DNA of 12,012 nt. Origin: Natrialbaceae archaeon Tc-Br11_E2g1. Lineage in GTDB: Archaea > Halobacteriota > Halobacteria > Halobacteriales > Natrialbaceae. The stretch lies in contig LKNC01000061.1 in assembly GCA_001564255.1 (NCBI GenBank), positions 1 to 12,012 on the forward strand, in the 5' to 3' direction. Below, in pieces: positions 1 to 5,102 of the stretch; the first letter of the stretch is position 1; each line of letters opens with the position of its first letter. A model generated the notes under the pieces. It was not told the DNA's origin and ran no database searches. It saw only the letters and a list, made by a program, of their open reading frames with translations. A program made the position numbers and the translations under genes.

Positions 1-536
1 AAAACGGCGACGAGGACGGCGAGGACGAAAACGGCGACGAGGACGGCGAGGACGAAAACGGCGACGAGGACGGCGAGGACGAAAACGGCACGGACGACGT
101 CGACATCGACGCACCACACCCGACCGACGACGACCACGGCTACGGGGTCGTGACTGACGGCGACGCCGACGTCCCGGTCGTGCCACTAGAGGACGCACTC
201 GAGTGGCACGAGGAGGAACTCGTCGCATTCCTCGACGCCCGCGGGAGCGAAGACAGTCACGAGAACGCCCGGATACCCGGATCCGTCTGGAGTGAGTACC
301 CGGCCGAAACCGACGACGATCCGGTCGACGACTGGGAGAGTGACGACCCCATCGTCGTCTACTCGAACGATCAAGGCGAGGACTCACTGTGTGTGTTGAA
401 GGCAGCCGAACTGATCGGTGACGGCTACGAGTACGTCTACGTGATGGACACTGGGTTCACCGAGTGGCGAGACCGTGGGTACCCGATGGATGGGCTCGGG
501 CCGGACGGGGAACTCGAGGGCGAAGACGACGAGTGA
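1..536 (+). CDS. Rhodanese-fold (sulfurtransferase-like) protein, 5' partial
   Basis: The reading frame is open from base 3 to the TGA at 534-536, and its start lies outside the window. An in-frame GTG at 150 exists, but the acidic repeats upstream are in the same frame and look like part of the protein. After the D/E-rich linker (bases 3-149) comes a rhodanese-like domain. It shows LDARG (the usual 'DvR' element), ARIPGSVW (usual GHIPGA), PIVVYSNDQGEDS (active-site loop) and DTGFTEWRDRGYP (usual gG...W...GyP). Rhodaneses normally carry a persulfide on a loop cysteine (CxxGxRS). Here that position, bases 363-365, encodes Ser, and the nearest Cys is nine residues later (390-392). Classical sulfur transfer is therefore doubtful, and a binding or structural role is possible. 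It is convergent with the L15e gene. Fold assignment is fairly secure; function is not. Confidence 0.75.
   Translation, partial: NGDEDGEDENGDEDGEDENGDEDGEDENGTDDVDIDAPHPTDDDHGYGVVTDGDADVPVVPLEDALEWHEEELVAFLDARGSEDSHENARIPGSVWSEYPAETDDDPVDDWESDDPIVVYSNDQGEDSLCVLKAAELIGDGYEYVYVMDTGFTEWRDRGYPMDGLGPDGELEGEDDE
3..83 (+). repeat. 27-bp tandem repeat, three identical copies, in-frame
   Basis: Three exact 27-bp units occupy 3-29, 30-56 and 57-83, followed by six bases of a fourth (84-89) before the sequence diverges. Bases 1-2 also match the end of a preceding unit, so the array probably continues upstream. Each unit encodes the nine-residue block NGDEDGEDE in frame with the rhodanese-like protein. 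Identity at the DNA level, including third codon positions, points to recent expansion by slippage or unequal recombination. Confidence 0.9.
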
Positions 537-542
537 AAACGG

Positions 543-577
543 CAGTGTCACCACTGTAGACGGAAGCGTCGAAAAAA
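543..577 (-). terminator. T-run terminator for L15e, with small hairpins in the convergent gap
   Basis: Downstream of the L15e stop codon the minus strand carries six consecutive T (572-577), the usual archaeal intrinsic termination signal. Two short inverted repeats lie in the same gap: CAGTG-tcac-CACTG (543-556), just after the rhodanese stop, and GACG-gaag-CGTC (559-570). The gap between the two convergent genes is only 63 bp, so the region may end both transcripts. The hairpins are short, and only the T-run is persuasive. Confidence 0.5.
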
Positions 578-599
578 CCCACGACGATCGATCCGACCG

Positions 600-1190
600 T
601 TATTTCGCGCGACCCTGGCCGCCCGTGTTGCTCGGTCGGACCTTCTCCGCACCTTTGCCGCGGTTCTGGAGACCGCGGTTGTCCTTGCCCGCGTTGGTGA
701 GCCCACGGAACGCGCGGTTCTGGTGGGCGTCGTCACAGATCCAGTTTAAGTCGTCGTCGTTCTCGATCGCCGGGTGGTTCGGATCAACGAGGATCACTTC
801 GAACCACTTCTGGCTGCCGTCTTCGCCGACCCAGTAGCTGTTGAGCACGCGCAGGTTGGGGTACTTCCGCGAGACGCGCTCTTCGCCGATGCGCTGGATG
901 TTCTTCCGGCGGCCGATGCGGTTTACGCCCTGGCGTTTCGAGCGCCGACCTGCCTTGTGACGCTGTTTTCGGGCCGTCCCCTTGCGGACCGAGACGCGGG
1001 CGACGACGATGCCCTGTTTCGCCTTGTACCCCAGTTCGCGGGCCTTATCGAGGCGGGTCGGGCGCTCGATGCGCTCGATCGCGCCCTGTTTGCGCCATTC
1101 TTGCTTTCGCTGCCACTGCAGTTCGCCCAGTTTACCGTCGCCGGGCTGTTTCCATGCCTCCTTGATGTGGGAGTAGAAGCTTCGTGCCAT
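600..1190 (-). CDS. rpl15e: 50S ribosomal protein L15e
   Basis: This 196-residue protein is a full-length archaeal/eukaryotic-type L15e, a component of the large ribosomal subunit that binds 23S rRNA. It begins MARSFYSHIKEAWKQP and contains the basic core expected of the family, with ARVSVRKGTARKQRH and RRSKRQGVNRIGRRKN, then YPNLRVLNSYWVGEDGS, WFEVILVDPNHPAI and an Arg/Lys/Gly-rich tail ending GGQGRAK. The ATG at 1188-1190 gives the canonical N-terminus and the usual length. The frame stays open far upstream on the minus strand, but that extension has no family match. AGGT lies a few bases before the ATG (weak Shine-Dalgarno), consistent with a leadered transcript from the promoter near 1321-1335. 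It is divergent from the HtpX-like gene and convergent with the rhodanese-like gene. Confidence 0.97.
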   Translation of the reverse strand: MARSFYSHIKEAWKQPGDGKLGELQWQRKQEWRKQGAIERIERPTRLDKARELGYKAKQGIVVARVSVRKGTARKQRHKAGRRSKRQGVNRIGRRKNIQRIGEERVSRKYPNLRVLNSYWVGEDGSQKWFEVILVDPNHPAIENDDDLNWICDDAHQNRAFRGLTNAGKDNRGLQNRGKGAEKVRPSNTGGQGRAK

Positions 1191-1320
1191 CGTTTTACCT
1201 GCGGGCGTTTCCCGGTTCAGACCACGAGAGCGGTCCACATTCCGTACCTGTGACGAGACGTCGAACAGGTGCCCGCTGACGCCCGCGACCAGCGAGTTAC
1301 CCGAACGTACCCAACTGTCG

Positions 1321-1339
1321 AGTATAAGCGCTTCGAAGC
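1321..1339 (-). promoter_or_regulatory. Putative rpl15e promoter (BRE/TATA) with adjacent palindrome
   Basis: On the minus strand this reads cgaagcgcttatact: a purine-rich BRE-like element followed by a TATA-like box centred near 1325. Transcription would start about 27 nt downstream, near 1298, leaving a leader of roughly 108 nt before the L15e ATG. A perfect 10-bp palindrome GCTTCGAAGC (1330-1339) covers the BRE side. Inferred from sequence only. Confidence 0.45.
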
Positions 1340-1367
1340 CCACCGACCGGTACCCGCCGGCGGCGTA

Positions 1368-1382
1368 CGAAACGGCTTTTAG
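1368..1382 (+). promoter_or_regulatory. Promoter of the HtpX-like gene
   Basis: The sequence cgaaacggcttttag has the haloarchaeal pattern of a BRE (cgaaa) followed by a TATA-like box (1376-1382). The box centre lies about 28 nt before the ATG at 1407, so the transcript is predicted to be leaderless, and no Shine-Dalgarno is visible. Confidence 0.55.
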
Positions 1383-1406
1383 CCAACGGTTGAAACCCGT
1401 CGCCAG

Positions 1407-2417
1407 ATGGCTCGCGACGTCCCGACCAGGCGAAGCAAATCGATTCTGGCACTCGTGTTCGGGGCCGACCTGGGGGCCGCGATGGTCGTCGCCGCCGTTC
1501 TCGAACCGTCGTTTACGCCCGTCTTCTACAGCCTCGGCCTCGAGGCCAGACCCGTCCGGTACGGCGTTCTGGTCGCCGTAACCGTTCTCGCCGTCGTCGT
1601 CGGCCAGTTCGAGTACACCCGCCGGGCACTCTTGACCGCAGTCGACGGGACGCCGGCGAGCGCCGAGACGCATCCGGACCTGATCGAACGCGCCGAACGC
1701 CTCGCGGACGACGCCGGCGTCCGGACGCCGACCGTCGTCGTCGTGCGGACGGCCGTCCCGAACAGTTTCACGCTTTCGGGCTACCGGTCGGGCACCGTCG
1801 TCGTCAGCACCGGTCTCATCGCGATTCTCCCCGGGGAGGAACTCGAGGCCGTCCTGGCGCACGAACTCGCCCATCTGCGAAGCGGGGATGCGTTCGTGAT
1901 GACGATGAGTTCGTTTCTCCCCACGGCGCTCTCCAGGGAGTACTCGCCGTTCGTCGATCCACCCTCTTACCTCGAGGAGGGGCTCGTCGCCGTCGGCCTG
2001 TTCGTGACGTGGTATCTCCTCACTGCACCGTTTTTCGAGGCGTCGCTTTTCGCTCCCGAAACAGCACTGACGTTCGTCCTCGTCGTGGCAGTCGTCGTCC
2101 TCGCCGGTACCCTCGCGCTCGGCGTGCTCGCCACCGTCATCGGCTTTCTGCGACAGTTCTTTTCGTTCCGACGTGAGTTCGCCGCCGACGTCCACGCCGC
2201 GGAACTCACCTCCCCCGACGCGATGGCGAACGCACTCGAGGTCCTCGGGGACGCCACCGACGGAATGACAGTCCAACACGACGATCTCGAGGCGCTTTTT
2301 TTCCTCCCACACGGCTTTTCGACCCCCGAGGCGAACGGCTCCGGCGTCTCGAGGGCGTACACCCACCCGTCGATCGAAGAGCGCAGAGAGCGGGTCACGG
2401 CCCTCGAGGGCGAGTAG
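1407..2417 (+). CDS. htpX: M48 family (HtpX-like) membrane zinc metalloprotease
   Basis: The 336-residue protein has the M48 layout. Two membrane segments lie near residues 12-33 and 53-68. A cytosolic region with the HtpX-like stretch VPNSFTLSGYRSGTVVVSTGL follows (residues 118-138). The zinc-binding HELAH is at 152-156, and two more hydrophobic segments lie near 190-210 and 222-246. The third zinc ligand is expected in RREFAAD (E257). The family degrades misfolded or damaged membrane proteins at the cytoplasmic side. The ATG at 1407 is supported by a TATA-like box 28 nt upstream. The neighbours, L15e (divergent) and HIT (same strand, 53 bp downstream with its own box), suggest no functional partner. 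It could be one of several HtpX paralogues typical of haloarchaea. The symbol denotes the family rather than proven orthology. Confidence 0.92.
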   Translation: MARDVPTRRSKSILALVFGADLGAAMVVAAVLEPSFTPVFYSLGLEARPVRYGVLVAVTVLAVVVGQFEYTRRALLTAVDGTPASAETHPDLIERAERLADDAGVRTPTVVVVRTAVPNSFTLSGYRSGTVVVSTGLIAILPGEELEAVLAHELAHLRSGDAFVMTMSSFLPTALSREYSPFVDPPSYLEEGLVAVGLFVTWYLLTAPFFEASLFAPETALTFVLVVAVVVLAGTLALGVLATVIGFLRQFFSFRREFAADVHAAELTSPDAMANALEVLGDATDGMTVQHDDLEALFFLPHGFSTPEANGSGVSRAYTHPSIEERRERVTALEGE

Positions 2418-2433
2418 TGGGCTCGACGGAGAG

Positions 2434-2447
2434 TACAAACGCTTTAG
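2434..2447 (+). promoter_or_regulatory. Promoter of the HIT-family gene
   Basis: The sequence acaaacgctttag contains a BRE-like purine stretch and a TATA-like box (2441-2447) about 27 nt before the ATG at 2471. This supports the ATG at 2471 over an in-frame upstream GTG at 2417 that overlaps the end of the protease gene. Confidence 0.5.
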
Positions 2448-2470
2448 GGACGGGTCGAGAGCCTCGGGGT

Positions 2471-3010
2471 ATGGACCAGGTGTTCGCCCCGTGGCGCATC
2501 GAGTGGATCGAACGTGAGGGGAAAAACCCGGACGTCGAGGAGTGTGTCTTCTGTGAGTTGCCCGAGCGAACGAACGATCGGGAGAACCTCCTCGTCGCCC
2601 GGAGCGACCACGCCTTCGTCTTGCTCAACAACTACCCGTACAATCCCGGCCACACCATGGTGATCCCCCGCGTCCACACCGGCGACTACGCCGACCTCGA
2701 GGAGGCGGTGTTGCTCGATCACGCCCGGCTGAAACAGCGGACGTTCCGGGCCATACAAGAGGCCTTAGAGCCCGACGGCTTCAACGCTGGCTTGAACCTC
2801 GGGGACGGTGCCGGCGGCTCGATCGGCGACCACCTCCACACTCACGTCGTCCCACGCTGGCACGGCGATACCAACTTCATGCCGGTTCTCGGGGAGACCT
2901 CGGTGATCGTCGAGGCCCTGGCGGACACCTACGAGCGGGTTCACGACGCCTTTGCGGGCCAGGAGGGGGCGACGGTTCCGGGGGAGAACCGGGCAGTCGT
3001 CTTCGAGTGA
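2471..3010 (+). CDS. HIT family nucleotide-binding hydrolase/phosphorylase
   Basis: The 179-residue protein has the histidine triad signature HLHTHVV at residues 121-127, in which the central His normally forms a nucleotidyl intermediate. The N-terminus VFAPWRIEWI followed by CVFC (residues 25-28) matches the branch with the W-x-P-W-R-x-E-Y motif and a CxxC zinc site, which includes Ap4A phosphorylase-like enzymes. Other family blocks are LLNNYPYNPGHTMVIPRVHT and NAGLNLGDGAGGSIGDHLH. It probably cleaves dinucleoside polyphosphates or AMP-linked substrates in the cytoplasm, but the exact substrate cannot be read from sequence. The ATG at 2471 fits the leaderless promoter. Starting at 2417 would add 18 residues with no family similarity. 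It ends 38 bp before the next gene, which has its own TATA box. Confidence 0.93.
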   Translation: MDQVFAPWRIEWIEREGKNPDVEECVFCELPERTNDRENLLVARSDHAFVLLNNYPYNPGHTMVIPRVHTGDYADLEEAVLLDHARLKQRTFRAIQEALEPDGFNAGLNLGDGAGGSIGDHLHTHVVPRWHGDTNFMPVLGETSVIVEALADTYERVHDAFAGQEGATVPGENRAVVFE

Positions 3011-3016
3011 CGGTGA

Positions 3017-3024
3017 CTCTTATA
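3017..3024 (+). promoter_or_regulatory. Promoter of the JAMM-like gene; decides its start
   Basis: The box ctcttata is centred about 27 nt before a GTG at 3049. An upstream in-frame GTG at 3007 overlaps the HIT stop codon and lies before the box, so 3049 is the more likely leaderless start. Confidence 0.5.
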
Positions 3025-3048
3025 CCACACCGGCCCGTACCACCGGCC

Positions 3049-3474
3049 GTGGTTTACGTAACGCGAGGTCTCGTCGACGTCATGCTCGACCTGGCGAGTG
3101 ACGCCGACCCCGACGACGTGACGACCGGGCTCTCGGTGACCCCTGCCGAGGAACTCGAGGGTGGCCCGTCGTTGCCCCCGGAAACGCCCGTGTTCAGTGA
3201 CTTCTTTCTCCCCGATCCCGGCAACTCGGTCAACGCCGTCTTCGGGGTCGACCTCTCGACGCCGGCCAGGCAGATCCAGGGCCGCTTTGTCTCCCACCCC
3301 GTCGGCGAACTCGAGGTGACCAAACGCGACGACTTAGCACAGGTCGTCTTCGTCGCCACCCCACCCTGGGAGGTAAGCGAGGACACCTTCGGCGCGTTCG
3401 ACCGGACGGGCGAGCGGTTGCCCCTCGAGATCGTCGACGCGCGACCGCCCGAGGAGACCCTATCAGGCGATTGA
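3049..3474 (+). CDS. Small protein resembling a degenerate JAMM/MPN domain
   Basis: The 141-residue protein starts at a GTG (MVYVTRGLVD). No function is established from sequence. Its layout resembles the JAB1/MPN (Rpn11-like) fold: an N-terminal helix and strand with DADPDDVTTGLSVT where JAMM proteins carry P-x-E-x-x-G-x-L, then FLPDPGNSVNAVFGVDL, then GRFVSHPVGELEVTKRDD. The JAMM metal motif is HxH-x7-S-x-x-D. Here residues 81-94 give V-S-H-x7-T-x-x-D with exact spacing, so the second His (H83) and the Asp (D94) remain, while the first His is Val and the Ser is Thr. Catalytic isopeptidase activity is therefore unlikely, and a binding or structural role is more plausible. It could alternatively be an unrelated haloarchaeal family with chance similarity. 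It is convergent with the RHH gene 11 bp away. Confidence 0.6.
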   Translation: MVYVTRGLVDVMLDLASDADPDDVTTGLSVTPAEELEGGPSLPPETPVFSDFFLPDPGNSVNAVFGVDLSTPARQIQGRFVSHPVGELEVTKRDDLAQVVFVATPPWEVSEDTFGAFDRTGERLPLEIVDARPPEETLSGD

Positions 3475-3488
3475 TCCCCGGAAGATCA
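3472..3488. repeat. Short inverted repeat containing both convergent stop codons
   Basis: TGATC (3472-3476) and GATCA (3484-3488) form a 5-bp inverted repeat around a 7-nt centre. The left arm includes the TGA of the JAMM-like gene and the right arm includes the TGA of the RHH gene on the other strand. It might act as a weak bidirectional stop structure, but the stem is short and part of the symmetry follows from two facing TGA codons. Confidence 0.35.
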
Positions 3489-3695
3489 CTCGAGGTATCC
3501 CAGACTTTTCAGCTGTTCTGTGATCTCCTCGAACTCGGCTTCCGTTAGCTCGCCTTCTTTTTGATGCTGGATGACGATGCTGCGAAGCAGAAAGCGCACG
3601 AGGTCGCTCGTGCTCTGGAAACTCGTCCCCTCGATCGTCTCGTCGACGCGTTCGGCGAGTCCTTTCGGGATGGATACGGTGGTGTACTCGGTCAT
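3486..3695 (-). CDS. Ribbon-helix-helix (CopG/MetJ-type) DNA-binding protein
   Basis: The 69-residue protein begins MTEYTTVSIPKGLAERVDE and has the classic RHH pattern: a short N-terminal strand (residues 4-9) that would enter the DNA major groove as a dimer, helix A (about 11-21), a turn around GTSFQSTS, and helix B (about 29-44) with DLVRFLLRSIV. A short acidic C-terminal helix (about 51-64) follows. RHH proteins of this size are usually dimeric transcription regulators or antitoxin-like repressors. The ATG at 3693-3695 is chosen because the strand begins right after it; longer upstream starts add Ser/Pro-rich sequence without family likeness. No toxin partner is adjacent on the same strand. 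It is divergent from the 3781 gene across an 85-bp gap, so control of itself and that gene is plausible but unproven. Confidence 0.88.
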   Translation of the reverse strand: MTEYTTVSIPKGLAERVDETIEGTSFQSTSDLVRFLLRSIVIQHQKEGELTEAEFEEITEQLKSLGYLE

Positions 3696-3746
3696 ACCAG
3701 TACGTCGGTGGGAATCGAGGTAGACCTGACGGCATCGCTCCACAGT

Positions 3747-3757
3747 GGTTTTTGTAC
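3747..3757. promoter_or_regulatory. Shared A/T-rich box between divergent RHH and 3781 genes
   Basis: On the plus strand ggtttttgta sits about 28 nt before the ATG at 3781. On the minus strand the same bases read tacaaaaacc, about 57 nt before the RHH ATG, which would give a leader of about 30 nt. It is the only obvious TATA-like element in the 85-bp divergent gap and may serve both directions. The plus-strand assignment is better supported. A GGTGGGGGTGA stretch lies immediately before the plus ATG, too close for a normal Shine-Dalgarno. Confidence 0.4.
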
Positions 3758-3780
3758 CTGGGTTCGTAGGTGGGGGTGAC

Positions 3781-4110
3781 ATGGGAGTCCGGCCACCATC
3801 GAACGGTGACGACGACGAGGTCGACAGCATCGAGTTCGGGATCGCCGCGGTCGACGCCGTCTTGCGACGGTCAGATCTGTCCTTTCCGGCGAGCGGGGAC
3901 GACGTCGCAGCCGAGATCGGCCACGAACGGATCGCCTACGACGCCCACGGCAGCACGGTCGCCCTGGGTGAGATCCTTGCGGCGGTCGACCGAGAGCAGT
4001 TCTCGAGTCGCCAGCAACTACTCAACGCCTTGCACCCGGAGTTCGAGGCCTACCGCGAGGAACACTCGGGCGGCATGGTCCAGCAGTTCAGGTCGTTGCT
4101 CCCCTTTTAG
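3781..4110 (+). CDS. Haloarchaeal protein of unknown function (DUF5789-like)
   Basis: The 109-residue acidic, soluble protein has no signal or membrane segment. Its central part (about residues 19-85), FGIAAVDAVLRR followed by DLSFPASGDDVAAEIG, then VALGEILAAVDREQFSSRQQLLNAL, recalls the pattern of small haloarchaeal DUF5789-type proteins: an 'yPAt.deLv' block, a strand, then 'tl.evL....e.f.s..dl..al'. I make that link from memory of the pattern, not from a search. The C-terminus EFEAYREEHSGGMVQQFRSLLPF is helical. The ATG at 3781 is favoured by the TATA-like box 28 nt upstream; an in-frame GTG at 3745 would lie upstream of that box. The stop is 4 bp from the convergent antiporter stop. The divergent RHH regulator could control it. 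Confidence 0.75.
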   Translation: MGVRPPSNGDDDEVDSIEFGIAAVDAVLRRSDLSFPASGDDVAAEIGHERIAYDAHGSTVALGEILAAVDREQFSSRQQLLNALHPEFEAYREEHSGGMVQQFRSLLPF

Positions 4111-4114
4111 CGGG

Positions 4115-5059
4115 TCAGGGAAAGAGCAGGAAGACGAAGCCGACGTAGCCGACGACGAGGATCGCCCCGTCGACCCGACTCACCACCTCGCCGTGGAGCA
4201 TCATCGCCGTGAGCACGAGCGTGAACGCGACCATCGCGGGGAACTCAAACCGGAGCGTACTCGGCGAAACCGAGATCGGAACGATCACCGCCACGATTCC
4301 CAGGACAGCGAGGATATTGTAGATGTTCGAACCGACCACGTTCCCCACCGAGAAACCGGTCTCACCGCGGATCGCGCCGACGACCGACGCCGCCAGTTCC
4401 GGCAACGAGGTCCCGAGCGCGAGGACGGTCAGGCCGATAAACAGGTCCGAAAACCCCATCGCCGAGAGCAGTCCCCGCCCACCCGTAACGAGCCATCGCG
4501 AACCGATCACCAGCGCGACCAACCCGCCGACCACGAGCGCGACGTCCGTCGCCGAAACCCCCCGTCGCGCACCCTCCTTCTCGAGTTCCGGCGCGGGGTC
4601 GACGCTGGCGTAGTAGAGCAGATAGCCCGTGAACACGAAGAGTACGGCAAGAAAGACCACGCCCTCGAGGCGGCCGATCGTGCCGTCGAGTCCGAGGATC
4701 GGCAACAAGAGTGCCGCGAGCAGCATAAACGGGACGTGCCGGCGCAAGACCCTCTCGCTGATCTCCAGGGGCCGGATCAACGCCGCGATCCCGAGGACGA
4801 GGCCGACGTTCGCGATATTCGAGCCGACGATCGTCCCGAGGCCGATGTCCCCGGAGACCTCGAGTGCGCCCAGAACCGCGACGAACAGTTCGGGGGCGGT
4901 CGTCGCGAGGGCGATGACGGTAACGCCGACGGTCGCCGCACGCAAGCCGAGTCCGAGTGCGAGTCGGCCGGCCCCGGCGACGAGCAGTTCCGCGCCGGCG
5001 TAGAGGGCGAGGACGCCGCCGACCAGAAAGAGCACGTAGAGGGTGACGCCCTCGAGCAT
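4115..5059 (-). CDS. Calcium/sodium antiporter (CaCA family, YrbG/NCX_Mj type)
   Basis: The 314-residue membrane protein has about ten hydrophobic segments and the internal duplication that defines the CaCA family. The first alpha repeat contains GVTVIALATTAPELFVAV (residues 45-62; ion-binding Glu expected at E57) and the partner GSNIANVG (79-86). The second contains GLTVLALGTSLPELAASV (209-226; E221) and GSNIYNI (243-249). These alpha repeats form the ion-binding centre that exchanges Ca2+ (or another cation) for Na+ across the cytoplasmic membrane. The first repeat has ATTAPE where GTSAPE is usual, a mild change. The ATG at 5057-5059 lies 27 nt after a TATA-like box, giving a leaderless transcript; an upstream in-frame start at 5134 would overlap the pilin gene and lacks support. 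It lies 43 bp downstream of the pilin/GLUG gene on the same strand but has its own promoter. Confidence 0.93.
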   Translation of the reverse strand: MLEGVTLYVLFLVGGVLALYAGAELLVAGAGRLALGLGLRAATVGVTVIALATTAPELFVAVLGALEVSGDIGLGTIVGSNIANVGLVLGIAALIRPLEISERVLRRHVPFMLLAALLLPILGLDGTIGRLEGVVFLAVLFVFTGYLLYYASVDPAPELEKEGARRGVSATDVALVVGGLVALVIGSRWLVTGGRGLLSAMGFSDLFIGLTVLALGTSLPELAASVVGAIRGETGFSVGNVVGSNIYNILAVLGIVAVIVPISVSPSTLRFEFPAMVAFTLVLTAMMLHGEVVSRVDGAILVVGYVGFVFLLFP

Positions 5060-5081
5060 GTACCGGGATAGATCGGACCGT

Positions 5082-5093
5082 CGTATAAACGGT
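5082..5093 (-). promoter_or_regulatory. Promoter of the antiporter gene
   Basis: The minus strand reads accgtttatacg, with the TATA-like box at 5084-5089, centred about 27 nt before the ATG at 5059. It lies in the 43-bp gap after the pilin/GLUG stop codon, so the antiporter is probably transcribed independently. Confidence 0.55.
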
Positions 5094-5102
5094 GTGACTC
5101 GG

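Larger units (their letters stand above)
1191..1406. other. Divergent intergenic region between rpl15e and HtpX-like gene
   Basis: This 216-bp region holds the rpl15e promoter (about 1321-1339) and the HtpX-like promoter (1368-1382). Within the predicted rpl15e leader there is an inverted repeat ACCTGT (1246-1251) / ACAGGT (1265-1270) around a GACGTC core. No coding sequence or tRNA is seen. Confidence 0.45.

Noticed and set aside
1..89. Possible CRISPR-like repeats
   Set aside because: Units are directly adjacent with no spacers and are in-frame coding repeats.
1191..2438. Minus-strand open frame continuing upstream of L15e for some 400 residues
   Set aside because: It is antisense to the protease gene, has no recognisable domain, and L15e has its canonical N-terminus at 1190.
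3486..4110. Toxin-antitoxin module
   Set aside because: The RHH protein could be an antitoxin, but the neighbour is divergent, acidic and shows no toxin motif.
3770..5071. 433-codon plus-strand open frame
   Set aside because: It is rich in Arg, Glu and Asp, runs antisense to the antiporter whose alpha repeats are clear, and crosses the 3781 gene in another frame.
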